Of a stretch of DNA of 51,029 bases, positions 9,696 through 23,585 are shown piece by piece. The position numbers were made by a program, and so were the translations under genes. Source of the DNA: Rodentolepis nana (Eukaryota; Platyhelminthes; Cestoda; Cyclophyllidea; Hymenolepididae); assembly GCA_900617975.1 (NCBI GenBank), contig UZAE01012071.1, positions 18,280 through 69,308 on the forward strand, written 5' to 3'. The notes below the pieces were generated by a model. That model was not told the DNA's origin, searched no databases, and saw nothing but the letters and a program-made list of their open reading frames with translations. Within the stretch, counting starts at the first letter, position 1, and each line of letters opens with the position of its first letter.

Positions 9696-12600
9696 GAGTG
9701 TGTTTATAAATGAAAGTGTGTTTAATTATCAAGGAGTCATAGTACCGTTTCAACAAAGGTTCAGGTGTGTAAAATGGAATTGCACGAATACTGACATTAA
9801 AGCATAGCGAGGGAAATTTTCACACAAAGGAATACGTCTGACGTTCAAAATGAGCTTTAAAATCCCATTCAAAGAGCCTCAGGTAATGCTTTACTATTTG
9901 GCAAGATTGAAACAACTGAAGACTAGAGGGGGGGGGGCGCGAAAAATCGTCCCGAATTCGACATTTTCAATTATCGGAACAATTTGTCATTTCTGGGGGC
10001 TTGTCAGCAATGTCCACCAGAGCGGTAGGAGGAAAAAAATCGCTGAGCGCACCCACCACCTAACCCCTCCCCCCCTCCATTGTCTTTCGAGGAATTTGAC
10101 TGCGAAATTTTGCTTAAATTTTGGCGTTTTCTACTCTCTGACTTCCATCCCTTCCTCTGCTTCTATCCCAAAAATTTTGCTTCATTTACTCATCTTCTCC
10201 AAAAGGGAAAACAACTCATTTTGTCACACCGAAAAGCAAAAATACTTCCCACCAATTGGATAAAAACACTTGCCCCGAGTGGACAAACTTAATTTCTTTG
10301 TGGCACAACAAAAGATCAGGCTGAATCATATTTTCAAAACTTTATTTCTCATTTAAAATATATATGCATTATCAAGACTGCTTTGTTACAAGTTTGATTT
10401 TGGACAAAGTTGTGCAAATGTATAGCTTGTCATTAAAAGCTTAAATTAAGGAGCGATTACATCCAATGATATGATTATAGACAGATCATACAGAGACATT
10501 GCCAAGGTTGTTTTTATTAATATATTTCAATAATATTTTTTGCAGACAGTAGATTAGGTAATTAAGTAGCCTTTAAGTTTATTTTAATGAATTGGTTGAT
10601 TTAAATAATTAAATATAATTTGTTAAAAAAGCCTGAATTCTTACTACGTGACCATTAATATGTCGTTTCAAACAAACGCTAACTCACTTCATCTTAATTT
10701 GATCATATCTGTTGATGCGCAATTGACTGGGGGGGGGGCGAATTAATGATTGGCTTGAAATGCGATTTAAGGCTGAAAGTCTAATCGAACGTATCAAGCA
10801 CATATTTACGAAATTCGTTGATGATTCCCATTGCGATATGATAATTCATTGGCAAATGAGCATAATTTTACATTTCATTTCAACATAATTCTTTGTGTTT
10901 ATTAATTTCAGGTGCAATCGGTACTTCTAATATTTCACTAACAGGGTTAAAAATCTATTTATTTTGGCTCTGCTTTTTTACGCACTTGTCATTTTTTTTT
11001 CAAATTTCAAAAGGGATATATTTAAAATATATTTATTCAAATAAAATGCAATACAAATGTCACCACCACTGTTATGTTAATTTATTTAATTAGACAAAGC
11101 AGGTTCTTATCGCGTGTGCATCCGAACTCATAACAGGAATCAAGAGCCTCAGAATTTGATCTATGGAATGGGTTTGTGAGCAGTTCAACTGATCTAATGC
11201 GACATTGATCGAATGTTTGAATTTAAGATTTACAACTCGAAAAAGTGAACTTACTATTTTAAGATATGGTTTAAAGTTACAGATATTTGAGAATTAAGCA
11301 ATGCGAATCTTCCGATTTTACATAAACACTATCACTTTCTGTGTCTTGTTTATTCGAATGATAACAAATTCTCTTCAACTTGACAAATATTTGAATATAA
11401 AAATGGAAATTGTATCAAGAACGTCCAAAATTAATTCAAATAAAATAAATTACTCATTTATCCAAGCATGCCAGTGGTAAGGAGGTCGAAATTTAACCAT
11501 TAGCATATTGTGTATCCTGGAATTCCGCCAAAAAAACTCTCAATCTGATTTCGCGCAAAACTAATGCCAAATTTATCTTAGAATAGAAGTCTTTCGATAA
11601 ATTAGTCGTAAATTCCAAAGCACAAAGTTTATTTCAATTTGTTTTACGTGTGGAAAGAAAATGAAAAAAGCCATTGGTTCTTAATGTGATTGAAGCGTCG
11701 CGTTTTGTTAATTTAATTGCAACAGTTGACAATATTAAATTCGAATTTTGACATGTTGCTTTGGAGGCTCACGGGATTTTAAAGGAGGATTTCAAGGATG
11801 TCATCCAAATCATCTGCATACATGAAAATCGTAAAGTATTGGTATTTAATTAATAACATCATTTTTTATTTTGCCAACGTTTTACTGAACACATTTCTCC
11901 TTCAAGCATGACTAAAAATAACCTATCCATGGCAGTTTTATTGGCACGTTTAGCAACTTAATGCTTATTTTCAAAATTGAGATTTTTTTAAATTAATTGT
12001 TTTTCTCTACGATTATTCTAATTAATCATCGAACATTTATCGAGTTCGTCTAGCTGCTTAATTCAGTTTGATTTATCAGTTGCAACAAAATTCATTGAAA
12101 TAAATCCGGACATCACTACAACACTGACGAGAATTTAAACTCAAAATCAGATATACCTTCAATCATTTACCTTTCCCAAATATTTGTTCATACGACATCT
12201 GCAAATGGTAGCTGGAGTTTGGCCTTGTTTGTCCGCAAAATGCTGGGGGTCACTATCTCCCCCCCCCCCCACCCCCCCTTCCCATTCGATGTCCCTGAAG
12301 AGAGACAAGAACCAACCGCAACAGGAAGAGGTCAAAGCCATAAAAATTTCTGACTTAACACTCCACATTACACCACTGAAGGCATATTTGCTGGCTCATG
12401 CTCTTCCATCTTCTCCCTCTCCCCATCCCCCCCCCCACCCCTGCTCCACTCTCCCTCTCTCCTACTCCTTCCACGCGTAGTTCGCCTGTTTGCTTGTAAG
12501 AAAATGTGTTTTTTTATTGCCAGGACTCCTCTGTGGTCACTTTGGGGACAGGGGAAAGAGGCAACATATTGGTGGGTGGTTGTCCCTGCGCAAGAATTTT

Positions 12601-14710
12601 CTCTTCCAATTTAAAACAATATTTTTATTCGTTGTAATTTTTTTTCAAATATAGACTTCAAAGCATTTAAATGTCAGAGTTGTTTGCCGCATGTTATAAT
12701 TTGATCCGCGCACTGTCGGCAGCATGAGAGTGCCAAAAATGGACGAAATACAGAGGGCATTAAAAGTTGCAAAGTTGGAAAAGGTCAGAAGCCAAGAACA
12801 TATACTACCCAAGAAAAATAAATAATTTATTATTAAGTTATTGCTGCTGTAATTAAGGAATGTACAATTGAAGGCCAAACTTTTTACACCATCCGTGAAT
12901 TTAATGGCGTTGAATTATAACATGAAATTTTTAAGGTAAATTTAAATCAAAATTGTTTTTTTTGGAATAATTACTATCAAACGGTCCATTCAAAGGAACA
13001 ATTTTAGAGATATATCAAAATTATGAATGTAATAGCATATATAGACACCTAAACACACAAGGTTAATATGGACTGAAAGAGTGGACATCACTGTTTGACC
13101 CCCCCCCCCCCAACGAGGCTCCACGGTGATTGGTCGAGACGCATTCTTGAGCAGGCTTGGAAATCAATTATTCATTTTAAGCATAAATTGAACGGAATGC
13201 AAGTAATTGTAGCCCTCAATTACAAAATCAAATATATATATATATAGATTTAGAGTGGATGTTGAATTCGTCAAAGCCTCGGTAAATTCGATGTAAGAAT
13301 GATGATATTCCTCAGTTCATACACCTTCCTGTCCATTTTACGGTAGAACAGTCAATTCAAAGGTGAAGTGAAATACTCTTCTCAAAGTTTTTCCAAAACA
13401 TGTCATGACATTTTACTGGCTGCTGCAAAATAAAACAAATTGTTCAAATAAAAATGTTTATCGGTTCAACTACCTTCTCACGTGTATTGATGATAAGGGA
13501 AACTTGCATAAAAATTCATTTCTCGGCTTCTCAAAGTAAAAGTTCTTGGAAATTTTTGTGTTCATGTAAGTTTGTTATAAAAATTACGTAGAGAAGGGTA
13601 TCATTTCTAATGATTATCACAGCATAACTTACTTGAATGTTACCCATGATGGGTGATGAAAAAAGGTTTTTTAACTCTGCAATGGTAATAAATAAAAAAA
13701 CATATCACAGCAAATATTCAAACTAAGTGATTAAAAAGGAAGACAAACTTGCATCTGATGAACAATTCATTCGATCGAGTTTTTTATTTCAGCTAATGTT
13801 AGTTTCTTTCTGCATATCAATTGAATCACTTAATTTTAATAAACAAAAATTTAACCCCAAATATGCCAATTCCATTGGCATTTACTAGATACTTTGCAAC
13901 AAGGCAGGGATGGAAATCATAAAAATGTTGATGTTTTATTAAATTTAGTAGACATGCCAACATCTTGAAATTCTATCCATCTTTAGACTATTTTCATTAG
14001 ATCGTTCTGAAATCGTAGCATATATTAAACCATAATTGTTTGCTATAGCAGGAGAGATAGCAACGTAGCGCGATATTTTCTCACTAAAGTAACCTTGAAA
14101 AACTTGTTATTACTAGTCCTTTTCAAACTCTAATAGAAATTGAAAGTACTAGGCATTTAGCAAAGAAAAAAGTCAATTTTAAGGTTTCCTCAAAGGAGCT
14201 GGAAAAGCTGAAATGATCATAGCTAACCTCTTTGCCAATGCAAATATATATATCAATTAAGAAGGTGAGATAGCATCCGAATAAGACTACCAGGATGCCA
14301 GTAGGTTGAGGTAAGACCAGAAGAAGGCTATTCAAATGAAGTTGCCGATAACGTCATGGGATTAAAAATTGAAGTTTATTTGAATTCGGGCGTTGCATTG
14401 AGACCATGAATACGCACGGGGATTAATTCCGGACAGACCTGTGGGTAAATTTCAAGGTCCTACTCCCAGGCTCAAGGCTTAGATTACATTCACAATACTC
14501 AGATCTGGTTGATTGTTGAATTAATTTTATGATTTTTTATGACACTTTGGTTTATTGCTACTTTAATCAAAGTTATATTCAAGTTGTAGTTAATAGCAAT
14601 GACTCTTTTACCTTTCACTTTTGATATGGAACATACCATTTGATTTCTAATCATATACTTGGTTAGTCGGTTTGAAAAGGAGCTAGATGAACTCAAGTCG
14701 TACCAAATAA
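9693..14710. other. non-coding DNA with G/C homopolymer tracts
   Basis: Five kilobases with no gene I can support. It holds G10 at 9928-9937, G10 at 10729-10738, C12 at 12259-12270 within a C-rich stretch, further C-runs near 12428, C13 at 13099-13111, and a short (AT)n near 13232. The 137-codon frame at 9850-10263 crosses a G-run, has no known motif and is treated as chance. Confidence 0.45.
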
Positions 14711-15057
14711 GACATTTATTTATATAAAATGTCAGGCTTTATGATAGTCGTCATGGCGTGTGCGATGGACTTACATCCACGTGATGCACCCTGGGCAACG
14801 TTTACTCATACGGCAAAAAAGTCTATAAACCGACAGCTGACTAATGACTTCAAACCACCATGACCTCACTAAACTGGCAGTTGACTTCTGACTTCAAATT
14901 GCCATCACCCCAAAACCGGCAGTTGACTTCTGACTTCAAACTACCATGACCAAACCGACAGCTGACTAATGACTTCAAAAAGGTAAGATGAGTACTGTGG
15001 AAATAATCGAATATTAAATACAGTCAGGTCATGGTAGTTCAAAGACTTTGCCGTAGG
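14711..15057. mobile_element. Rearranged non-autonomous retroelement (inverted tail, head, tandem units, inverted middle)
   Basis: Reading left to right: the family 3' tail on the minus strand (14711-14754), then immediately a plus-strand head starting at its first G (14755). Next come four tandem copies of the segment after the ribozyme (about 14827-14870, 14871-14912, 14913-14951, 14952-14979). Last is a minus-strand piece of the element middle (14980-15057). Tandem units 1 and 4 share one variant (CCGACAGCTGACTAATGACTT), and units 2 and 3 share another (GGCAGTTGACTTCTGACTTC), giving an a-b-b-a order. A tail joined head-on to an inverted 5' part is what twin priming produces. The tandem units need an extra step such as template switching. 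Confidence 0.8.
14755..14826 (+). ncRNA. HDV-like ribozyme in the rearranged copy
   Basis: P1 GGCGTGT (14755-14761) with GCACCCT (14786-14792), one C-C mismatch; P2 ATGGACTT (14765-14772) with AAGTCTAT (14819-14826), a G-U wobble replacing A-U; P3 ACA with GAT, poor; L3 TCCACGT; GGGCAAC (14793-14799); P4 GTTT-ACTC-ATAC; GGC with C14814. Probably weak because of P1 and P3. Confidence 0.65.
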
Positions 15058-17956
15058 TTAGTCTAACGCAACCTCCCCCCTCCCCCCAAAGAAGACAGCA
15101 TCTTGAATATTTTGGATGTTTGCCACACGAATAACCCTTGATTAAGGTTCAGTTAATACTAAGGCGAAATTCCTTAGTATGGAATGGCTCTCGAAATTAG
15201 TTAGGTTACTGCAAAATCATCGAGGAAACAGGGTAAATGATGTTCATTATGTTTGTCGTGGTTGTGTGTCGTTGATACAGAGCTTAGCCATTAAAACATA
15301 ATTAAGTAGATACTTCATAATACAGTGCCTATTGTTTCTTTGTTGGCTGAGAGGTCTCTGCGCTCACAACCGCAATTGATTGCGAAGAGTATAGTAGCAC
15401 GTCGCTCGTTCTAGAATGTTCTATCCTGAATGAGATTTCGTGGTTCAGCCAAGGTAGCGTTGTGCTATACAAAAATTCCACCCATTTCCTTTTTTTCTTT
15501 TGGGGTATCCAGTCTCCCCATCCAATCAGGTTTAATAGGTAATTACGGCTCTTTACACTGAGCTCCCAATCTGTGGTGGGAAATACCTCTCAGTTCCCAG
15601 ATTAAGGCTCCTCTTTTAAGTAATCAACCTTTCACCAATATTAAAAAAGAAAATTAAATGATATATTTCAATAATTATGGCTAAGACTGGCATTCAGAGC
15701 TGATACTGATAGAATTAGTTTATCCAAGTGAATTGACAATTTTTATTTAAGCAAACAAATTTTATAAAAATTATGAAGTAATTTATAGCGAAATCGCTCA
15801 GACGTGACATAATTGTCGTCAATATTTGCATTTTTCCATTTTTGGGTGTGCTTATTTTAAGTCGAAATCAAAGACAAAAACAGCCGAATTTACGTTTAAA
15901 TTCGTATTCAATGAATAGGGAGGGACAAAGCATGCACTTTTCAAGGGCACACAAAATCTGACTCATGGACGTGTGTGTTTTAAAGTTCGGCCTGTCACCT
16001 AGTGGGTGTTCTGGGAAGTAGTCTTGATTAAGGGTGCAAATAATGCCAAACAATACAAGGAATTTACGTCTATATTTAATTTCGAGTATTTTCCAGTCAT
16101 GCAAACTTGCAATTGGAAAAATCATGAGCTAGCGCAGTCTGGATAAATGCTGGTTTCCAATCATCGGCGTCTTAAACTTCAGGTCATTGATCTCATAATC
16201 TTATTAAGTTTTCTCGGTTAGTTAATTAGAATTTCGTTTGAAATTAAAAAGATTGGTGAAGGTGTAATGATTGCAGATTCTCACAATTTAAGCCACTTTG
16301 CGTAAATATTAGAACACTGGATTTAGTTCTCTAGGTAGATCTATATGTTAATTATATAAATAAAAACATGAAATGCCTAATTGAATTTTCCTTTTTTAAA
16401 ATGAAATTAAGTATTTCTTGAGCATAATACCAAACGTTTTGCCTTAAACATCCATGGAACTTGGCGGACATTTTTGTTCCAAAAGAGATCATATGTGCAC
16501 CCTAATATAGTTCAATCTTTTGATTTCCAAATTTTCAAAAATGGCTCATAGATGTACGACGCAGATCGCGATTGAATGCATTACAAATTATTCATCAGAA
16601 CAGTTGTGTTTAGGTGCACATATATGCCCTAGACGGTGAATAAATTGATTCCCATAATTGAAACTTAGTGTGTGGGGCACGCTTATAATATTATATCTGC
16701 TATTCACCAAAAAGTTTAAAAAATGAATTTATGGGAGAAAAGATAGTTATTAATTTCCATGATCCCAGTATTTCTCAAATAAATAAAACCGTAATTTCAT
16801 TTTCATTAAATGGCAATTGGCATGGATTGCTGTTTGTTTAAACCGCTGACAATTGAGTCAAATTTCATTAATACACGGGTATATATAACGAATGCGAGGC
16901 ATGAAATCTGTTTTGAGGTATTTGCAACTGCATTGAGTTGTTGGCATCGCTGATTTTTTTCTAAGTTGGTTAGCTCTCCGAGATTACTACTGGGACTTCT
17001 AGTTTGTTACGTTACGATATTTTACTAGTTAAAATTAATAATGCTTTTTTAATTTTTTTAATTTTTACTTTCAGACATGCAATTTATTGCCTAGACTATA
17101 TATTTCATAAGATTTAGTCACCTTACCAAGTTCTACAATCAAGTCATATTTTATTGCTTTCCCGAAAGACCAATGAAATCGTTTTCCGGTAATAAGGATC
17201 AAGATTTTTTTGGGGAATTTGGCAGAGAAAAAACAGCTTGCAGAATACCCATATTTACTTGATTTAAGCACTTGGAAAATCTACGACTAAGGCCTGACTG
17301 CCACTATTGTGAATGCTAAAGTACGATTTTGTACAAAATACCAGAAATGTAATGTATGACTGAGGAGTATTAAGCTGTGAAGCTTGTCGGTGAATTAGAT
17401 CCCTTACATTTTTACTCATGAATATGACAATGCAAATCGAAATCACCACGTTGCACAGATTCGAAATTTATGGTTCAAAATAATTGCCAAAGAATGAAGA
17501 AGTTTTGGCGAAAGCTGGACTTCAGCTCTCTCTAATCTACTTTGATTTTACTTGAACGACATGATCCACGATTTTGCCACCTTTGAAAATTGGCAAAAAC
17601 AATACATTCATATATATATATATATTTTTTTTTGAAATTGAATTTTAAATTTAAAATTACAATCTTTAATTTCAAAAAATTCGTCAAAATAAATTTACCT
17701 TCATCGCCCCCTCAAAAATTTACCAAATCTCTCTCCCTCATTAACCTTCTATTTCCTAATGGCTACCAGTTACCACAAAATAAAATATTATAAATAAATG
17801 CGTCCAACGATTCCTAACGTAGAAATGCCCTCGTCATTTCATGCGAGATACGTATTTAAAGCTCTGTGAGGTTAACTTTCCAAAACGAAGGAGCAATTTA
17901 AAATGTGTATGGAAAAATAACATTTTGAAAAATTTCAGCAAAGCGGATAATGGGTT
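15058..17956. other. non-coding DNA, nothing recognised
   Basis: No gene, tRNA or known repeat could be supported. The stretch 15330-15610 is less AT-rich than its surroundings but has no reading frame or RNA fold that I recognise. A short (AT)n lies near 17611. Confidence 0.45.
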
Positions 17957-18302
17957 GGCGATAGCATCATTATATTATTTCAAATGGCAGTCGTTTTGAA
18001 TATTTATCATTAGCCCTTTAGCTGGCTTCGGGCTTCGCAGAGGGGGGTAAATAAAAGTGGGAAAATTCGAGAGGGGGAACAGAAGAGTGATTCACAGATG
18101 TACAAGAGACAGACACAAAGGCAGAGAAAAGGTGAGATGAGCACTGTGGAAGTTGTGGAATATGACATACAGTGGGGTGATGATAGTTTGAAGTCAGAAG
18201 TCAGCTGCCGGTTAATAGAATTTTTTGCCGTATGAGTATACGTTGCCCAGGGTACACCATGTGGAGGTAAGTCTATTGCACACTCCGGCGATGACATCAT
18301 TA
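17957..18302 (-). mobile_element. Non-autonomous ribozyme-headed retroelement, copy 5, with TSDs
   Basis: Minus-strand element 17973-18286 (~314 bp). The flanking duplication is 16 bases with two mismatches (GGCGATAGCATCATTA at 17957-17972, GGCGATGACATCATTA at 18287-18302). The right duplication directly abuts the first G of the ribozyme P1. The left end carries the tail (TATTATTTCAAATGGCAG on plus). A sense frame of about 96 codons runs through the element but shows no domain. Confidence 0.9.
18215..18286 (-). ncRNA. HDV-like ribozyme of copy 5
   Basis: On the minus strand: P1 GGAGTGT with GTACCCT (one A-C mismatch, G-U pairs tolerated), P2 ATAGACTT with AATTCTAT (7 of 8 pairs), P3 ACC with GGT, L3 TCCACAT, GGGCAAC, P4 GTAT-ACTC-ATAC and GGC. 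All elements are present. Activity is uncertain because of the P1 mismatch. Confidence 0.72.
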
Positions 18303-21300
18303 ATCCGCCCTGTTGAGAGACTCAAATTTTATCGGGTCTCACTATTTTCCAGACGCCACCAGTGCGGTTAGCCTTTCCTCTCAGTGTGGAAGAGAGTTCT
18401 TACCAAAATCCAACTCTTACTGATAGTTGTTTTTGCCTAAAAATGCAGCAATACTGCAAACTATCGGACGGTTTGCATCCTCAAAGTCATAATTGACTTA
18501 AAGGAAGTATTTAGTAATTGAAGTTAAGTAATTATGTTTCTCATGAATGCACTTGTGAATAGACAACTCTGTCAGCGCGTAGATGCACTGCCATTATTGA
18601 AGGCATTTTCATTCCAATATTTGCCCTAAGTGAGGTCTTTTAAGTCAAACTTACAGTGGAGCATAAGAATATGATTCTCCTTTCTTGTTGGCTCTAAATT
18701 GTTAAGTAAGTTGTTCAGATGGTTAGCTCTACGTGCATTATCGTTTCTAACAATGAAACAGTCCGAATCCTAAGCCAAGTGAAATTTCCACTCCAAAAAT
18801 TTCACATTCAGCAGACTTCAAGATTAATTGATTTGACTCCGAAAAAAGATCACCAAAGCTGATATATGATATGATATTTCCAATTTTTGCCACTATATAG
18901 CGTAGGTAATTTGGAAAATTGCCTCTCAGGGACAAAGCTTATTTCAATTCAATAATTGGTAATTTCACTAAAAGAAATGTTAGAGATGTATATAAAATAT
19001 AATTTTAATATAAGAGATTTAATAGGTTTTACTCGGTATGTTAGAGTACATTTTGTAAAGATTCACTTGCTGAAGACTCTCTAATTGGTGTTACTAGACG
19101 TAGTCATTACCACAAAGACGCATTTAGGATACCGGTCTCTACTTAAAAAAACGTGTTTTAGAAAGTGGTATAATGAGTCAATGCTTCATTGTTCTTCCAC
19201 CGAACCAGACATGGTATGACAGGTGCTGGAGATGAGAGAGAGAGAATAAAAGCATAGTGAATGCGGAGATTTTTTCATTCAGGAGTATTTACAAAACCCT
19301 CCTTATCGATGGGCTTTGACAGTTCTACCTCCTGAAGCTTGAGACTATTCGTGTGTTAACTATCCACTTATTAGACTAGATCAAAATCCCACTAATTTTA
19401 GAACCCCACAGTTATTGATACTACTTTACAGTTAATTCCAATAATTATTTAGAAAACCTCAATAGAACTGTAGATTTCCTGTATGATAATCGATTAATGG
19501 GTGGGGGAGGTGGTTTCATGGTAGCATGACGCGCATTTAATGAGAGAGTAGAATTTCTCTTTCATCTTTAACTTGACACTTTACGGCTGCCTGGAGAAGA
19601 ACAACCTGGGTATTTGCAGTCAAGACAGCCTGGGTAGGCTGGTATTGTATTCTAATCAGATGTGCTCTCGTAGTTGACGGTCTGCTGCTTTCTTATGCGC
19701 GGTGTATTTTACGGTGGGACTAAGAAAACGGAGAATGTATAACCAATTTTGACATGCTAGGTACACACGTTGCTTCCCGTTCATCTGAAATTAGTACGAG
19801 GTGCTTGCATGAATGCCAATTAAACTAGTGCTTATTTATATTTTCTAGAGGGGGTTGTTAAAAGTTAGAGTAAATCTAACTGTTTAAGAGATCATTGCCT
19901 ATAATTATTTTGAAAAAAATGTACTTACTTTCAAGTAAGTATTTGCATGTTGAAGATCCATTTCTGCCCTCTGTTTTTTTTTAAGATGAAAACAATTTGG
20001 AGCGTTCTGCCTCTCCCTCTCTCACTCTCTCTGTGTTTAAAACAATAGATGTATTGAAATTTGTTTTAGTTCTAACTTTTAATGGCTTTATAATTGTTCT
20101 GCATAATTAGACTAATGTCTAAAATAGCAGCTTTCATGAAAATTTATTTAAAAACCTTTATAATTTTAATCAGTTTACCAAGCCACTAAAAAAAGAACAG
20201 CATTTCCAAGAGTCTCTTCTATGTAGAAATGGAAATTTGATGTTAAAAAATCACTTTTAATCACCACCAAATTAAGCGGAAATAATCGGAACAATTTTAG
20301 TTGTTACGATTAATTCATCCCACTTCTTAGACGTGTATAATAGTGTTAAACCAAATCTGTACATGGGAATTGATTGATTTGATTTATAATAAGAGAAAAA
20401 ATGAATTCTTGGTAGTCTCGGAACGACATTTTCAAGTGAGATTTCCACTTGTATGAAGACCGATAAACCCTATGAATTACAATATGAGGGAGACGAAATG
20501 CACTCACTGTATTTTCAAAAAAATGAAAGAGATTGAACTCGCATGCATATGCAGAGCAGTAAAGCAAATAGCCAGTAAAGACTAGAAGTGTCAGGAAATA
20601 AAAATGGATAAAAAAGAATTCGAAGGAAATGAGTTAGGTGGTGAAGGCTGGGTGTAAAGCGAAAGTACATTTGAATCGTAGTTAGCTCACTACATGGTTG
20701 ATACAGTAATTTTGAGTTCCCAGTTAACTATTATGGCGGTTGGTTCAGTCCATATATTGTTTTAGTAATAATGTAAAACTGTTTATTCTTTATTAAAAAA
20801 ATTAACTTGTCAAAATTGTTGACTGATCTTCTGACTAAATACACCCTCTTCTACTCTCTCTCCACTTTCCTCTAAGTCAGCACGTGATTAATTTACATTT
20901 CGCTGTTGTTCCCAGCACCCGCTATTGTCCGGACTGAAATGTTCCATCGCTGCAATTTCCCTATGCTCCACTACGCTGCGCTATTAATCAGGTTAATTCC
21001 CCATTTCCTCTTTGTTTTTACGGCGGATCTACAGCCTCCAGTGAATCTGATAGGTATCGTCCCCCCCCCCCTCTATCCCTGCCCCCAACCCCCTTCTACT
21101 TGGCTAAATGTTCGGAATAATTTATATTTCCTAATTGAACCTGGCTCTAAAAGGCACTAACGTGCTCTTACTCTCTTCCTGCTATCTGCTAGAAGTAAGT
21201 TTAAGACAGGCCAAAAAAATACTTCCAAACTTCAATTATTTCACTTAAATAAATATGTCCTCTTCTATCAAGTCATTGATATTAATATAAATTGCTTGTT

Positions 21301-23570
21301 AAAATAGAGTAGTACCGACCATTGATTCAAGCCAATTTAAAAAATGAATGGGAGAGTGTTTTCAAGGATGTGATCTCCCAAGCTAAACGATACAAATGGA
21401 AAGTTGAAAAAAAACTTAATATCAGAAAAGTCAATTATACGGACTTCCAGAGCTTCTTTCTCAACGTGTTGTTGCCCTGAAACAAATTAACGTATTGGTA
21501 TTATTATTGATGTAAATTAAAATTACCCTGATTAACACCCCTCTTGATGAATGGAAATCATGCAGAATTTTTAAAGTGTCTCATTTTTTTATAAAATCAC
21601 TAGGTGCAATTATTTACTTCGGAACAAATTCACTGAAATTAGTATTTTATGGCCTGCTTCTGCAATTGCCGTTACTAACACACTCATGGGTGTAACATTG
21701 ATAATGCATGTGAATTTTATGATTTCGTGTCTATTTGTTCAGTCAAAGTCCAGTTGGAGTAAAGTCAAACTTTCCCTTACATCTATATCTCTAATAGCAT
21801 TTCGTTTTGCCCATCTTAAGCTAAATTGCTTATGATAATTATCACTCTAATTTCACGGATTTAAGTTAGTGAATTAAAGATCAATTCGATTTGTCTGAGC
21901 AATCTGGTTAATGAGTATAAATTTAAAATTAGAGAGTAGATTTGGCTTCAGTTTAAAAACCCTTTAAAATTGTTATTTATTTGACTATATGCTTGATCAT
22001 GACCATATTTATATATTTAAAGCGATCATAACAAACTGCTAATACTAAACAGACGTTTCCAGTTCCTGTTACAAAGGGGATAGATGTGTGATTAGACTTT
22101 TTCAGTTATAAAATATTATTGGAAGAATCAAGTAAGTAATTTTTAAAGAACGAAACTAAATTGATAATGTGATGTGTCCACAGCAAGGTTAGTCCGTTAG
22201 ACAATTAAAAACCTCTAATTCCTGTTTTGTCCGTTTCCTCATTAAGAATGTAGATTCATAAAGTCATTTACGAATTGGATTACTCGAACTCCTTTGGCTT
22301 AACTAACCTCGTCCTTGTATTTGTCCAATACAAACCCAATTGACTTTCGCGAATTGATTTATAGAAGAGTGGAAAAAATTCAATAACAAAAGTTGCGCCA
22401 ATTAATGACCTGCTATTATTCATTCTTTCCAATTTCAAACCATTCTTTCTTCAAAATCTAGAGGCAAACTAATTAATCACTTCGCCAGTGGGGTAAATGA
22501 CATACGATTTTAGTAATGAATATCTGAGATAATTTTGATTCTTTTTTTATTTTCCTTAAAAACAGATTGACACTTGCAAAGATGTACGCTTTGCACTAGC
22601 TGTTCCTGTATCATTCAAATTTTCTCTACTCTAAGGCAGAGTACCTGCCTGTGAAATGATTTTATGCTCACCTCCACAGTCAGTTCAAGTCTTTAATTAA
22701 GTCCTTCGAGGAAAACCAAGACGTAAAAAAGAGGAGAGGGGTGATGGGGACGCCTGTCTTCTGGAGAAATATGAATTACTTATCTGCAGATATTTGGCCC
22801 GTCTTTCACGAATTAAGTATAGGTTACATGACGTAAGAAGGGATATTTATGAATTTTTTTGTTGATTTTAGTAAAAAATGCAATCACTCTGGTAGATTCA
22901 ACTGTGAGGGTATCTATATGGACAATAATAAAACAAATTTTATAGGTGGAATGGATATTTTTACTCTACGCAATTTACTTTTATTAATAATATATTTGTT
23001 TTTTAACTCATTGTATCCGCAGTGTCACCTTCAAAAGCATTAGGACTTTAAAGCGTCAATATCTCAGGCAAAATCAATAACATCAATTAAAAGCCGTTTA
23101 ACCAATCATATTTTAATTGGCAGCAAAGTGACGAGAGCCCACCTCCCTCTGTTTATGAACAAAACAATAATTTTTGCAGGCTGTAAAAATCTGAAGAAAG
23201 GCCAAATTTTATGAAAGAATGTCCATAAACTACCTTTTTAACATGTTTGCATAATTCCTCAATCTTTCGGGCTTGTAAATGCTTATTTATTGAACTTTCG
23301 AACGTAAATACAGATATACGATATTATATTCCTATCACTTAGATAGCCGTTAAATATTAAAAGGGGCCTATAACGATCAACAATAAAATTGGAACTTCAG
23401 ATTTCGATTGATTAACTCTAAAGGTTGACATATGCTATAATAATACTTAAAATTTTAAAGTACGAAAGATTCTTCTTCGGCCTTTACCCTTGACTGATTA
23501 GATTGAAGTTCAGAGTATTAATTTCTAATTATTTTGTTGTAGTATTGAACCTAGTTTAAGCAGTTATGAG
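18303..23570. other. non-coding DNA
   Basis: Over five kilobases with no supported gene. Contents noted: a C11 tract at 21061-21071, short GA-rich and CT-rich patches near 19236 and 20010, and otherwise unremarkable AT-rich DNA. Confidence 0.45.
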
Positions 23571-23585
23571 TGTGTGTGTGTGTGT
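23571..23585. repeat. short (GT)n microsatellite
   Basis: Seven GT dinucleotides in a row. Confidence 0.8.

Noticed and set aside
9850..10263. 137-codon frame
   Set aside because: Depends on reading through a G10 and a C-rich tract. No motif.
15345..15440. tRNA-like A-box (TTGGCTGAGAGG)
   Set aside because: No matching B-box or cloverleaf could be folded.
18010..18300. Sense frames of 86-96 codons through copies 5 and 7 (18010-18300, 33932-34271)
   Set aside because: They start in flanking or ribozyme sequence, are pyrimidine-rich and are not open in copies 1, 2 and 8.
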